NCBI GenBank assembly: GCA_022495995.1
Contig: JAFEMH010000520.1
Span: 496,001 to 560,000 of the forward strand
Reading direction: 5' to 3'
From: Adenophora triphylla var. japonica
Taxonomy: Eukaryota > Streptophyta > Magnoliopsida > Asterales > Campanulaceae
DNA length: 64,000 bases
Shown here: piece by piece, positions 1-11,325 of the stretch
Layout: each line of letters opens with the position of its first letter
How positions within the stretch are numbered: position 1 is the first letter of the stretch
Translations under genes and position numbers: made by a program
Notes under the pieces: generated by a model
Told to the model about the DNA's origin: nothing
The model's input: only the letters and a program-made list of their open reading frames with translations
The model's database searches: none

Positions 1-490
1 GGCCCAAGTAAACATCTCCCTTCATAAGAGGGACAAATCCCATCTTGACTTATCATTCTTCCCTGCATGAGTCCAATCGTGCTAACATAGCCCTTATTGC
101 TATCCGATTAAAGATAGTGTTAAACTACATCAAACAAGATCTCCGTCATGTGGAAGACGATGATAATCTCAGGTACAAAGGATTCAATAACACGACTATC
201 ATGAGATTTAATCATGACAACAGACCATGTCATAAATCTCACAAGTAGGTCAAGTCCAATACTTGTTCTCTAGCAAGTATCCATGAGTGTAATGTGCATC
301 TCCACACATATAATCATCTCCATGATTATCCATTACCAACTTATACTAGTTGTTCATAACAACTAGGGACGCAGTTCAATATAACAAACATGCAAACATA
401 TAATGAACAGAATAAATGCGCTCTATAATAAATGATAAAGATGATACATAACGGTTCAAGTCAAACATAACCATAGCCTAGGGCATTACA
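1..490 (-). mobile_element. Right end of a minus-oriented LTR (solo LTR or edge of an element running off the window)
   Basis: Read on the minus strand the segment starts TGTAATGCCCTAGGC at 490, a usual TG start for a plant LTR. Immediately to its right, from about 491-500, an open gag frame of a different (SIRE-like) element resumes abruptly, so 490 is an insertion boundary. The left end lies outside the window, so the target-site duplication cannot be checked (the 5 bases after the end are CCAAC). There is no coding evidence; the small open frame at 45-248 looks fortuitous. The segment has four strong hairpins at 202-241, 259-280, 310-329 and 346-366. Family not recognised. Confidence 0.55.
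202..366. repeat. Cluster of four perfect or near-perfect stem-loops in the left-edge LTR
   Basis: 202-241: arms TGAGATTTA/TAAATCTCA, then, after an unpaired ATCA bulge on the 5' side, TGACA/TGTCA. 259-280: ATACTTG/CAAGTAT. 310-329: ATAATCAT/ATGATTAT. 346-366: CTAGTTGTT/AACAACTAG with a CAT loop. All were read directly. Four stems in 165 bases is more than expected by chance in AT-rich DNA, but no function is known to me. Confidence 0.7.
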
Positions 491-1391
491 CCAACACAAT
501 GAAGATGAGAAGACCAATCAATCTAAAGATTCAGATCAAACAGCAATGGTGGTCACAAATTGTGACTTGGACTCTGTCAGTGATACCTCATGTGATATCC
601 AAATTGGGATAGCACCTGAGATATCATCCAGCTGGTATACATATTTCAATTTAATTAATGTTATTTGTTTGGTAGGTTCTGTTAACATGGATGCAGGTAG
701 TTCACAAGAGGGTGAACAAAGTGTTGAGTTTAGCATGGATGAACTCATTTGCTGTCTTAAGAACCTTTGCAAAGAATTGGTTGATGAATGAAAGAAAGAG
801 AACAAGAAGGTGGTATCTCTGTACAAAGAGGTTCAAGATCTGACTGATGGCTTGACTAGATTGGAAGTTCAACTCACAAAGAAGGATGTGAAGATGGACA
901 AAGTCAAGGCCAAGCTTACTCTAGCCGATGCCACATTTAAGAAACTCAACACGAGTTCTTCCAAACTGGATAAAATTCTTGGGTTGAGCAAACCACTCAA
1001 GGCAGGTATGAGTTTTCAAGAGTCCTTAAATGCTATTACATCTACTTTGGCTAATAAGGAAGATAAATTAGTTTTTGTTAAAGAAAGAGATAATGTCGAA
1101 CTAATGCCTTCTGATAAGTCTTCTGACAAAGTTAAAGTATGTAACTATTGTTACTCTACTGGACATTTGAAAAATGATTGTAAAACTCTTTTAAAGAAAC
1201 AGTCCAGTTCGACAGTGCTACCTGAAGTGTTGCCTAGCACGTCAGATATCACCTACAGTCAGAAGAGAAATAATCAAAGTAGGAAAGTGTGGAAACCTAT
1301 GTCTAATCTGAGATGTGATGTTGTGTACACTGCCTTAAAAACTAATGTTGAAGGTTCATGGTATTTGATAGTGGTTGTTCACGTCACATGA
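491..1391 (+). pseudogene. gag: SIRE-like gag, C-terminal part
   Basis: Gag is the structural nucleocapsid protein of the cytoplasmic particle. The frame is open from about 498, runs through an internal Met at 546, meets a TGA at 789-791 and continues in the same frame to 1391. Residues coded at about 690-1060 are a charged, probably coiled-coil region. A CCHC zinc knuckle (CNYCYSTGHLKNDC) is coded at about 1140-1180. The N-terminal half is missing because the left-edge LTR cuts it. A one-base deletion near 1367 throws the frame out just before the protease motif, so the last residues before 1391 are not native. Confidence 0.8.
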
Positions 1392-3690
1392 CAGGAACAA
1401 ATTATTTTTAAAAAAAATATGAACCAATTCAAGGTGGTAGTGTTACATATGGTGGTGGTGGCAAGAGTAATATAGTAGGAAAAGACATTTTAAATATACC
1501 TGGATTTCCTGCTTTGAAAAATGTTTTGCATGTTGATGGACTTGTTACTAATTTGATTAGTATTATCCAACTTTGAGATGACAACCTTGAAGTGAAATTT
1601 AATAAAAACACTTGTGAAGTTTTTTATTGTACCAATAACTGTGTTATGACTGGTACTAGGTCAAGTAATAACTGTTATCTTGTTGAGGATAAACAAGTCT
1701 GTCATTCTGTTAGAATTGATGAAGCTACCTTGTGGCATCAAAAGTTGGGTCATGTCCATTTTCGAAACATTGTGAAACTCATTAAGGCTGAAGCTATAAG
1801 TGGTATACCTAGTCTGGACATAAGTAAGAAAAACATATGTGAAGATTGTCTCAAAGGTAAATAGACACGTGTTGCCCATACTGCTACCCAACATCATGAG
1901 GAGTACTCTGAAACAACTCACCATTTCCAACTTGTGCATATGGATTTAATGGATCCAGTTGAGGTAGAAAGTTTAGGAGGTAAGAGATATACTTTTGTCA
2001 TAGTTGATGATTTTTCTAGATTTACTTGGGTGTATTTTTTGAAAGAAAAATAAAAAACTTTTGAAAACTTTAAGATCTTACATGCTAAAATAAAAAACAT
2101 GTTTTGTGCTCTTATCATGCGAATAAGGACTGATCATGGAAAGGAGTTTGATAATTCTTTGTTTTCAACTTTTTGTGAATTAAAAGGAATTCAACATGAA
2201 TTTTCTGCTCCTAAAACACCTCAACAAAATGGGGTGGCTGAAAGAAAAAATAGGACCTTACTTGAAATGGCCCGTGTGATGTTGTTTTCAAAAAGAATTT
2301 CAAAAAGATTTTGGGCTGAGGCCTTAAACACGGCTTGCCACACGACCAATAGAGTTTTTCTAAGACCCGGTACTACAATGACACCTTATGAAATTTTGAA
2401 TGGTAGGATACCAAAAGTTCATTATTTTCATACGTTTGGGTATGTGTGTTTTGTTCTAAATGATCGGGATTACTTAGCCAAATTTGACTCTAAAAGTGAT
2501 AAAGCTATATTTCTTTGGTATGCTCAGGGTAGTCGAGCATATACGGTTTATAATCTTAGGTTAAGGACCATTCAAGAATCAGTTAACGTTGTTTTTGATG
2601 ACTTAGCAAGTATTACAGGTGATGGAGTGTAGGAACCTCCATTAATATTGCTGGACGAACTGGAGGAACAAAGTAAAGCAAGTGATACCACGGGTGCTGA
2701 CCAGTGTATTGCCACTGAAGGGATAGCATCTCCGGTATCACCTGAGACCAGTCCAGCAACTGAAAATGATGAACATTCTGATGATGATGCTCATGTGCAT
2801 AGAGATTTAAGAAGGGATCCTCCAGCTAGGATCAGAAGAGATCATCCTTCTTCTCAGATTATTGGAGAAGCAAATGAAGGGGTACAAATAAGGAACAATG
2901 AGCCTTTCAGTAACCATGAAATGGTGAGGTATGTGTGCATATCCACCACATACCATAAGGTAAAATATTCCAGTTTCGTTTTCTCTTTAGAACCCAAAAA
3001 TATTTCTGAAGCTTTAAAAGATAATTTTTGGATACATGCCATGCAAGAGGAACTTGAACAACTTGCTCGTAACGAAGTTTGGTGTTTAGTACCACGTCCC
3101 ATTAACATTAATGTAATTGGTACAAAATGGATTTTTAAAATAAAATTGGACGAGCAAGGAAATATTGTTAGGAACAAAACTCGTCTCGTGGCTCAAGGTT
3201 ACACACAAATTGAAGGTGTTGACTTTGATGAGACCTTTTCTCCCGTTGCTAGAATAGAATCTATAAGACTCCTCTTGGCTATAGCTTGCTATCTAAAAAT
3301 TACCTTGTTTCAAATGGATGTTAAAGCTGCCTTTTTAAATGGTTATTTAAATGGAGAAATATATGTTGAACAACCAAAAGGATTTGAAGATCCTCATCAA
3401 CCAAACCACATATATAGACTTGATAAAGCCCTATATGGCTTAAAACAAGCTCCACGTGCATGGTATGGTCGCTTAACCTCATTCTTACTTGAATATGGTT
3501 TTACAAGAGGTGAAGCGGATAGGACTTTATTTATTCTAAGGCATGGAAAATAAATAGTCATTGTTCAAATCTATGTTAATGACATAGTCTATGGCTCTAC
3601 TTCTCAAACTTGTTTAAAAGATTTTGTAGAGGCTATGACGTCAATATTTGAAATGAGCATGATTGGTGAATTAACATTCTTTTTAGGCTT
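1368..3690 (+). pseudogene. pol: SIRE-like pol, first part: protease, integrase, N-terminal reverse transcriptase
   Basis: After the frameshift at about 1367 the frame opens with the copia protease motif DSGCSRHMTG, then the integrase zinc region (HQKLGH...CEDCLKGK), the catalytic core (MDLMDP, RTDHGKEF, PQQNGVAERKNR) and RT (KWIFKIKLDEQG, QMDVKAAFLNG, YGLKQAPRAWYG). It is one frame throughout, with in-frame stops near 1574, 1862, 2050, 2630 and 3551. The RT catalytic box reads YVND instead of YVDD (about 3573), which should abolish polymerisation. Coding stops at the target site GCAGG (3691-3695), where the Tat-A element is inserted, and resumes at 13716. Confidence 0.9.
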
Positions 3691-3695
3691 GCAGG
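3691..3695. other. Target-site duplication GCAGG, left copy
   Basis: GCAGG directly precedes the TGTGAG start of the Tat-A 5' LTR; the same 5 bases follow the ATTCA end of its 3' LTR at 13716-13720. Removing 3696-13720 restores a continuous copia RT reading frame across the site, which confirms both boundaries. Confidence 0.95.
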
Positions 3696-3959
3696 TGTGA
3701 GTACGCCAATCCAATTCGCGATCCCTTTTTAGGTGCATTTTAAATGATAAAATCGCACTAAGGGGCATTTTGGTAAATTCTCGGTCCATTCCGAGATTTC
3801 CGGGAACTTTTTATAAGTTTCCCGTGAAGGAAATGTTTTTTAGTATTTTTCCCGGATAAAAGGACCTAAAAGGAATAAATCAGTTTGGACCTCTTGGGAA
3901 TTAACCTGGAATGTTCCAAAATCTGGTTTTGGCGCCAGAATCGGTTATGGACGTGGCCC

Positions 3960-4041
3960 GTCGTGCGACAGCTTGAAGCATGGAAATTGGAAGCATTGGG
4001 TCGTGCGACAAAATAATCTCATTCCCAATTTACGTATAAAT
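3960..4041 (+). promoter_or_regulatory. Tat-A LTR promoter: two GTCG-N2-CGAC motifs plus TATA box
   Basis: GTCGTGCGAC occurs at 3960-3969 and 4000-4009, 40 bp apart, and TATAAAT lies at 4035-4041, so the second motif ends 25 bp before the TATA box. In the 3' LTR the second motif is kept (12239-12248) while the first has changed to GTTGTACGAC (12199-12208), consistent with cytosine deamination. The two half-sites suggest dimeric transcription-factor sites; the factor is unknown. Confidence 0.65.
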
Positions 4042-4834
4042 GCCAAATTCCATTCATTTGTTAAGGGGGCCTCTCACAGTTCTCACACACACAACACACA
4101 ACACTCACCCTTTCTCTCTCTATACGCAAAAGCTCCGCTCTCTCTCCTCTCTCTCTCTCTATACGCAGAAGCCAAACACAATTGCCATTACTCCCTTCTT
4201 CAATCATCTTCTTCATCTACACCGAGCTCTCCCTCACCGGTGACCTCCCTCCTCTTTGATTACCAAGCTTCCTCGATCCAATCTCTCTCTAATCTCCTTC
4301 CCTCAACTCTCCGGCCAAACCCAACAATAACCGCTTTTGCTCAACCTATTCCCCGGCGGTCCTCAACCTCCTCACCACCGGAAAACTCAATCTCTAACCT
4401 CAATCCCATCACGGTTCTCTTCCTCTCTTCAATCAACACCATCTCCCTTGTTCCAAGTCCCAAGCCGTTAACCATCGACGCCGCCCTGTTCCAAGCCCTA
4501 AGCCGTTGCCATCACTACTCCATCAACAATCTCTGGCCAATCAATCCTCAATTGCGTCTCCCCTGTTCCAGCGCCAATTCAAAGCACAGACACTTGGAGC
4601 TTGACCGCAGCTCTCAGTCTGAAGGTTAGATCCGACTCCGAAGCTGAATTGAAGAATTCGATACCTAATGTGGTATCGAATTTGAGGATACTATAAGGGT
4701 AACAAATCCTAAACCGCAATCTCTCTGTTTAAATTTCTGTGATTCATCTGTTGGTTCCTGTGATTCGTCTGTTTGGTTTATGTTAATCGTTTGATTCCAA
4801 ATCAATTGTCTGATGTGCGATGTTTGTTGATTAA

Positions 4835-4880
4835 ACTTCAAATTGGGTGTGGATCATTCATATCCACACTCATTTGAAGT
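4835..4880 (+). repeat. Long stem-loop in the Tat-A LTR
   Basis: Outer arms ACTTCAAAT/ATTTGAAGT (9 bp) and inner arms GTGTGGAT/ATCCACAC (8 bp) enclose a CATTCAT loop, with a small TGG/TC internal loop: 17 perfect pairs. Also present in the 3' LTR at about 13074-13119. It is downstream of the TATA box, so it would be in RNA. Confidence 0.8.
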
Positions 4881-5322
4881 GATTCGTGTGGATCTCTATG
4901 TTTATGTTCAGGCTGTAGTATGATATTTGGATCATTTGATGTTGTTGATACTATGGTAATTTGGTGTTGCTGATATTCTGTGGTCATTTGGTGTTGTTGA
5001 TATTCTGATCATTTGGTGATTGCTATAGTGTGAATTCTGTAAAACCTCTGCAAAGGACCTTATCGTGTCACGCGACATAACTGAACCCTCTGGTCCTGTG
5101 TCATGCGACACAATGAGCCCTATGCAGCAGGTTCAGTTTCAATTGTAAGTATTGTTCCTCTTAGATGTAAAGTGGGACGTGGCCTCCCAGAGTCAATGGC
5201 TTACAAGTTGTATTTCCCCTTGTTGAGCAATAAAATAAAGCACTCTTATGCATTTTATACATATATTGTCATACACATTTCGCACACACATTTGAATGAA
5301 TTAGATGTTGAACATTGAAAGA

Positions 5323-5373
5323 CTCGTCTACGGATGAGGCGTGTTGGGTGAACTCTCGATTCTTCCCAACACG
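5323..5373 (+). repeat. Paired U5 hairpins of the Tat-A 5' LTR
   Basis: Hairpin 1 (5323-5338): CTCGTC-TACG-GATGAG. Hairpin 2 (5340-5373): CGTGTTGGG/CCCAACACG, 9 perfect pairs. In the 3' LTR (13559-13574, 13576-13609) hairpin 1 has GACGAG, so the change here is a G-C to G-U pair that keeps the stem. Tat-B has the same two hairpins with different stem sequences (34338-34385, 55841-55888). Confidence 0.8.
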
Positions 5374-5437
5374 TAACCTGACCCCCGAACCCATTTTCTC
5401 TTCCAAAAAGGTTTTCAATGTTTCCTCTAAAACGGCG

Positions 5438-5447
5438 TGGCGACTCC
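5438..5447 (+). other. PBS-like decoy inside U5 (Tat-A)
   Basis: TGGCGACTCC, identical to the first 10 bases of the true PBS that begins 43 bp downstream. Repeated in the 3' LTR (13674-13683) and in both Tat-B LTRs (34571-34580, 56113-56122). Confidence 0.7.
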
Positions 5448-5480
5448 TTTTATTTTATTTTTCGGCGAGCGTTCATTCAG

Positions 5481-5498
5481 TGGCGACTCCGCTGGGGA
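5481..5498 (+). other. Primer-binding site of Tat-A
   Basis: TGGCGACTCCGCTGGGGA, one base after the 5' LTR end. The leading TGG pairs with a tRNA CCA end. The complement matches my recollection of a plant tRNA-Arg 3' end, the primer reported for Ogre/Tat elements; I did not check a tRNA set. The same PBS occurs in Tat-B at 34672-34690. Confidence 0.85.
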
Positions 5499-8400
5499 CT
5501 TGAAACTTGGTTTTCAAAAGTGGGTCAAACTTTCGTGCTTGTTCAACATTCACTTTATTAATTTGTGTGTGCTTTGTTGTGTGACATTTTATGTGTTTAA
5601 ATGCATTTTATGTGCTTTGTTTTATTCCTTTCCCTTCTTGTGTCCCATCTTTGTTGTATGTGTTGCTGTTTGCTTGGGGTTTGAGCTATTGTATTATGCT
5701 TGGAGACTGGGGCTGGTTTTGGCTTGTTGTTCAGGATTCTGGAAATGGCTTCTTCTGTCACGCGACAGAATGTGCCTCAGCTGTTCTGTGTCACGCGACA
5801 GAAGTGGCCAAGTTGCAGGATTTGATTTCTTTGTACAGGTTGTGATTGTGGGGCTGCCCCGTGATCAAATTGCATGATCCTTGATTATTGTATCTTTGTG
5901 GGGCGTGTGTGTGTTGTTTTTTCTTTTATCCCCCTTTTCCAAAATAAAAAAAAAAATAAAAATAAATAAAAAAAAATCATTTTCGCAAATAAAGGAAGAT
6001 AGCCATCCCGCACACTACACCACGTAGATCTAGAACCCTCGGGTGCGATTAACGGCATCGCGGACGGTGATAATATTCGCCTACGCTTGAGTGCCTAATG
6101 TCAAACCTATCCCCCTAGCGCGATATAGGTGGCGCCACACATTTAACCTTTCCCAAACGGTTGGTTTTGACACGACATTTTCAAATACACTAAAATGAAT
6201 TGTTTCAAAAATTATAATAAGCGTTCGTACCTATTCCTAAACCTAGCACGTGTGGGCATGTTGCCATCGCAACATGATTTCATGAAAGGACATGTCGTTC
6301 CCGTGGCATGTTCTAACGAGAGATCATGTCACTTTGTCAATGTGCACCGACGAGAGGTCATGCCGGATTTTTCCTTGAAATTCTTCAGGAATACCCGTTA
6401 TGCTGCCCAAATTTTTCCAGAAATTTGGGCTGCTCGTCCGTCCCATAAATGCTTCGGTTTTGATTAGGTATCATTGCTTATTATTAATTTTGACTCAACG
6501 CATTTGGTGTATTTTTGGATGATGTGTCGATAGGTTCCCCCGAGGTCTAGATTGCGTGAAATAAAGGGTTAGCCTTTCCCAACCGTTCCTAGGACTTAAA
6601 AGCCACCGATTTCTACTTGAACAATAATAAGTGTTGCACGGGTCCATCTCCTTTCACGCTCTTCCCTCTCTCGTACCTTCTCAAAGTTCTCTATCCTCCG
6701 TCTATACACCCTCTTCACCTCTGCAAGGCTACAGCAAGTTGGGTGTGTGCTCCCGTTCCCGGCGCTCATTGGTCCATATTCCCGAGGCGGAAGCAGTTTG
6801 AGTGCCCGAGCAGTCATCCATCTGATTCGAAATCTAAAATGCTCGATGCAGAGAAGATTATGGCCCACCAATCTGGAAGTTTGTATCCCATGGGTCAGCA
6901 GCAGAGTGCAAATGGTGTGTCCATTGAAAAGTTGCGGGCTACCCTCGAAGCTGTTTTTCCTCGCAAGCGGGAGGCCCGGTTGTTTGCTCAGATTGCTAAA
7001 GATAAGGAGGGCGACTTATGAGGGACAGAATGATTGAGAAAGGTCCTCACCGCACCGATGACAATGATGCTCTTCCGTCCATCCAATGTTGAAGAAGTCA
7101 ATCAGTCCTCGTAGGATCTAGAATGTCCGCTGTTGGACATGAGTCTGTCGAGTCCAAGTTGGACCAATTTTGCTTTGCAGTGATAAAATTTTTGTTTCTA
7201 TTCTTGCTAGACTCGAGACATTACTAGCACACCTGCGCTACACTCAATTGAAATGGTCTTATTCCAAATGATCACCTGTGCTGCTCACCGACCAACGCTT
7301 TGAAATGACTAATGTTTGAATTGATCGGAGTGAGAAAATTGACCGATATCCTTCTCAAAGTGGGGCTTATCAACTCCCCACCTCGCGGCTCCTGTGCTCA
7401 CATATCTTCCATTGTCTTCGCTATCTCGTTGCCCGATGAATTTGCATGGATCTTCCGCAGAGTAAACTTAAGGAAGCAATTGAAGGCTCGATCTCGTTCG
7501 GATCATCCGGTAGGGACTGCGGTTGAAACCTTCACCCTTAGGAAAACCATTACTGTACCCTCACCAAACAATATCCCTTTCAATTCAAGATCGGCATGTT
7601 TTGAAACCCATTTAGCCATCTCCAGAAGAAGAGGGACTATCCTTGAGACTCCCGTGATTTACAAGAAGACTTGCCGTCTCCAAGCTCAAGAATGGCATAA
7701 TACAATGATCCATCCTGGGGACTAGCTGAAATCCTCCTCTCAAAGTCAAAATTGAAAAAAAGAGAGAGAGAGAGAGACAAAAATACAAAAAAAAAATATA
7801 AAAAAAAGAACAAAAAAAGAAGAAGAAAAGAAAGAGAGCCTAGTCCCCAGCGATTCTCTCAAAAGCAAAAGTCAAAGGATCCAGTTGTTACTTAAAGAGG
7901 AGTCTCAGAGTGAATAAAGAGACAGCAAGGATGTCCCTCACCATTACCTCTAACCAATCCCAAGCCGTCCTCTCGATTTTAGAGGACATTCCCATTACCC
8001 TTACCTTTGCGTTTAGCCAAAGCCAAGATTGACCTCTCATTCTTAGAGGCATTGAAGAAGCAAATCAATTCCCTCACCTTAGAAATCCCAAACACTTCCC
8101 TGAGAGACAACCTCTCGTCTTTAGAGGTTCAGCCAGCAAAAGGCCTAGCCGACCTCTCGTTTTAAGAGGTCATAATATCCCAAATCACCCGAAGACCGAT
8201 CGAAATCCCGAGACCCAGTCGCGGTTCCTACCAGATAGCAGTTTCATTCCAATATCGTCGAGATCTAAAATAGATTGTTGCTTGAAAAGAGGCCAAGGCT
8301 ATCTCGGTTCAAAAGACCGTCAAGTAAAGATTGTGAAAATTCCATCCGTTCGTTCGATGTTTCATGTGAGCATATTTCATTTCTCCTCTGAAAACACTCA

Positions 8401-8540
8401 CCGTGGACGTCCCACTGGGGCTTCACATCCGTGTCTCCCATCGACACTCCAAGAGGACATGTTCTTTCGATTCTCAAAATCCTCAAAAGTCCTCAAATCC
8501 TCAAATTCCAACGTCCATTCTTTTTCATTCGGGATAAGCT
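5499..8540 (+). other. Tat-A leader and non-coding interior
   Basis: The segment starts with the leader motif TGGGTCAAACTTTCGT (about 5521-5536), shared with Tat-B (about 34738-34753). Two TGTCACGCGACA motifs lie at 5757-5768 and 5789-5800. An A-rich run is at 5940-5990 and a GA/A-rich run at 7757-7840. Short open frames at 6195-6467, 6617-7021 and 7312-7725 show no domain that I recognise; 6617-7021 might be a gag relic, but nothing supports that. Several direct repeats of the type 'gacctctcg(t/a)ttttagaggt' occur at about 7970-8170. I see no gag or pol homology. Confidence 0.6.
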
Positions 8541-8590
8541 GAACTACGGCGACCTGAGCTCCTCCCATGGAGGGGAACATAGGCAACCAT
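8541..8590 (+). other. Conserved post-pol ACTACG module (Tat-A copy)
   Basis: GAACTACGGCGACCTGAGC is followed by a short stem (CTCCTC/GAGGGG) and AACATAGGCAACCAT. Tat-B has the same module right after integrase (46945-47002) with stem CCCCTT/AAGGGG. In Tat-A no pol precedes it, which marks where gag-pol was lost. Confidence 0.65.
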
Positions 8591-9748
8591 AACTGGTCCG
8601 GTCGACATCACAAACAAATCTCAGAAAATCTGGTTTCAGCAAAGGCCGTCCCTATACACTGTTCATCTTTCCAAGTTTGATTCTTGATATCAATTGATTA
8701 AAATATTTGCTCATATCGGCTTTGGCGGTTGAATAACCCGAACATCAATAAAGGGTTTTAAGCAGCTTTGTGATCATCACGAATAAGACAAGTTTTCAAG
8801 TGTCTCGATAAGTCTTCTCTTTCTACATCATAGGAAGATAGAGCTAAACACTGTTTTTGGTCAGCAGGGGCTTCCATACACTTTTCCACGCTTTGTGATG
8901 CTTATACTCTCCCAAAAGAGTCAAACCCAAAGCGAGAGTGTCAAACCCAAAGCGAGAGTGTCAAACACAGATTCGGGATCTATTCCCACCTTCGAAAGAT
9001 ATGCCCCTGCACACATACCTTTCCGAGTCTTGTCCAGCGACTGATTGACTGTGGTTTGAAATGATGAGTTGCCTCTTTGGCCACAAGATGACTCTGCCTG
9101 CGATAAAGCTGCATGGAATTTCCTCAAGCTGGGGCTTTGGTTAAAGTATCCCTCCGGCTCTCCTTACCAGATTCCCCTCAGGTTTGCTTTATAATGTCAA
9201 CTGGGGCTACGCTAAGTTGGGATCATTCTCTGCACCCCCTCTGCTGCTTGCTGTCTCAGATACGCTTTGTCCTCACTAGCAATGGACCTGCTGCAATCTG
9301 TACTCCTGAGAGCGTCCCCGACTTGCCTAAGCTGCACCATCCATACACCGTCACTCATACACTTTTCAAATCCTTGGGAGAGGGTCCATAACCCATGCAT
9401 CCACCCCATTACAAACACTTTTTGTCCCATACATGATCCCTCATAGAGCAATTGATACAGACATATCTGCTCATCAAGCCGTGCCAAATCCCTTCCTATT
9501 CTCCCCAACTGAGATGGACTTGTGCAACAAAAGATTAATAATGCATAAGCAAAGAGTCAAATAAAGTGCTAGGTGCATAGAGTGTTGTGTTTTCCCCCAC
9601 ATGGTACAATAATCAGGTGATCATAATTTGATCGTGAGGACTGCCCCTCGAATTGCAACCTTGGACAAGGGTTCCAAATCCTGCAGATGGCAGATCCCGC
9701 CTTTATTACCTTCACCAGGCCCGTCACCTTCGAACTCACCAGCATCAT
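8591..9748 (+). other. Tat-A 3' non-coding region
   Basis: Anonymous sequence with a short direct repeat of 'gtcaaacccaaagcgaga' at about 8921-8955. The open frames in it (for example 9113-9391 on the plus strand and 9212-9508 on the minus strand) have no recognisable domain and no plausible start context. I see nothing functional. Confidence 0.5.
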
Positions 9749-9892
9749 CTGAAAGAGCCCCAGCTGCCTCAGTCTCCTAGCAATGCTTGACAAAGAAAAG
9801 AGCCCCAGCTGCCTCAGTCTCCTAGCAGTGCTTGTAAAAAAAAAAAAAAGAGCCCCAGCTGCCCCAGTATCCAAGCAATGATGCTCACCAGT
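9749..9892 (+). repeat. Three imperfect ~55 bp repeats (GAGCCCCAGCTGCC type)
   Basis: Units start near 9751, 9799 and 9849, each GAGCCCCAGCTGCC(T/C)CAGT with A-rich spacers, the last spacer being a run of about 14 A. Confidence 0.8.
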
Positions 9893-10189
9893 CTCGACGA
9901 CTTTAAAGACTATTTTGCAAAGACCGTCCCGTGAACGGCCACCCAGCAAGCGTCGACAAGTGGTATAGGTCCCTCCGGCAGCCACGGTCATCCAGCAGAA
10001 CTAATGGTGGCATGAGACCCTAGACAGCTACCTCCCAACAAGCACTTACAGCCTAAGACCCTCCGACAGCTACATCTACCCCTGCAGGTACAATGATCAA
10101 CGGAGCTGCACCGAATCTCAAAGATTACCCCTCAAAGCATAAGCGAGACAAAGAATCCGTGTCTATTTGAGTCTCCCCAGCAGTGCGCA

Positions 10190-10660
10190 CCAAAATCAAT
10201 GGCCCCGCCGCCAAGGTACCAACAGGAGTCTGATCTCTAACAAGCAAAGTCCCCGGCTTACCAAGCAAAGCTCGGGACACGAAAGTCAACTGTCACAATA
10301 AAGATAGGCCCCGCCGCCAAAGCGCCAACAAGAAATCCGCTGCCCAGTAAGCAAATGTCCCATCACAACAAAGATAGGTCCCACCGTCAAGCCGTCAACA
10401 AGAATCCGCTGCCCAGCAAGCAAAGTCCCCGTCACAGCAAGTACGGTCCCAGACCAGAGACAACAGTCAACGAACGAAAGAGGGCCCCGCCGCCAAAGAG
10501 ACCAACAAAAATCCGCTGCCCAGCAAGCAAAGTCCCGTCACCAGAATACCAACAAGAATCCGCTGCCCAGCAAGCAAAATTCCCGTCACATCAGGCAAAG
10601 TCCTAGACCCTAAAGCCAACAGTCGACAAAAGATTGCCCCGCACCCGGCAACCGTCAACA
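10190..10660 (+). repeat. Degenerate tandem repeats (AATCCGCTGCCCAGCAAGCAA type)
   Basis: Variants of 'gccccgccgccaa...accaacaagaatccgctgcccag' recur about six times at roughly 40-130 bp spacing. They are related by eye to the 'ccctccggcagctaca' units on both sides (about 10060-10080, 10680-10745). Confidence 0.7.
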
Positions 10661-10743
10661 ACAGTTAGTAGCATAGGACCCTCCGGCAGCTACATCAATC
10701 CCCAGCAATATGAACAATAGCATCAGTCCCTCCGGCAGCTACA

Positions 10744-11325
10744 GATTTCAGATATTAGGTGACAACCGCACAGTCAGATATTGGGTGACAACCGCACAGT
10801 CAGATGTTGGGTGACAACCGCACAGTCAGATGTTGGGTGACAACCGCACAGTCAGATGTTGGGTGACAACCGCACAGTCAGATGTTGGGTGACAACTGCA
10901 CAGTCAGATGTTGGGTGACAACTGCACAGTCAGATGTTGGGTGACAACCGCACAGTCAGATGATGGGTGACAACCGCACAGTCAGATGATGGGTGACAAC
11001 CGCACAGTCAGATGTTGGGTGACAACCGCACAGTCAGATGATGGGTGACAACCGCACAGTCAGATGATGGGTGACAACCGCACAGTCAGATGTTGGGTGA
11101 CAACCGCACAGTCAGATGTTGGGTGACAATCGCACAGTCAGATATTGGGTGACAACCGCACAGTCAGATGATGGGTGACAACCGCACAGTCAGATGTTTG
11201 GTGACAACCGCACAGTCAGATGTTTGGTGACAACCGCACAATCAGATGATGGGTGACAATCGCACAGTCAGATGTTGGGTGACAACCGCACAGTCAGATG
11301 TTGGGTGACAACCGCACAGTCGTGT
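10744..11325 (+). repeat. 26 bp tandem array in Tat-A, about 22 units
   Basis: The unit is CAGTCAGATGTTGGGTGACAACCGCA with few variants (ATT, GAT or TTT in place of GTT; TG or TC in place of CG). Unit length is not a multiple of 3, so it codes for no periodic peptide. It lies between the post-pol module and the PPT, the same place where Tat-B has its arrays. Confidence 0.95.

Larger units (their letters stand above)
3696..5479 (+). repeat. Tat-A 5' LTR
   Basis: Starts TGTGAGTACGCC and ends GTTCATTCA, 1784 bp. Contains a TATA box at 4035-4041 with two GTCGTGCGAC motifs upstream, CT-rich sequence after the TATA box (about 4105-4160), a 17-bp-stem hairpin (4835-4880), ~33 bp imperfect repeats (4920-5030), two TGTCAYGCGACA motifs (5066-5077, 5099-5110), paired U5 hairpins (5323-5373) and a PBS-like TGGCGACTCC (5438-5447). 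The apparent open frame at 3973-4629 is low-complexity LTR leader, repeated in the 3' LTR with changes that do not look protein-conserving; I do not call it a gene. Confidence 0.93.

Noticed and set aside
45..248. Small frame near the left edge
   Set aside because: Lies in an LTR rich in hairpins, no domain or start context.
3973..4629. Open frame of 218 codons in the Tat-A 5' LTR, similar frame at 12572-12865 in the 3' LTR
   Set aside because: Ser/Pro/Leu-rich translation of a CT-rich LTR leader; the two LTR copies differ by frame-changing indels and no domain is visible.
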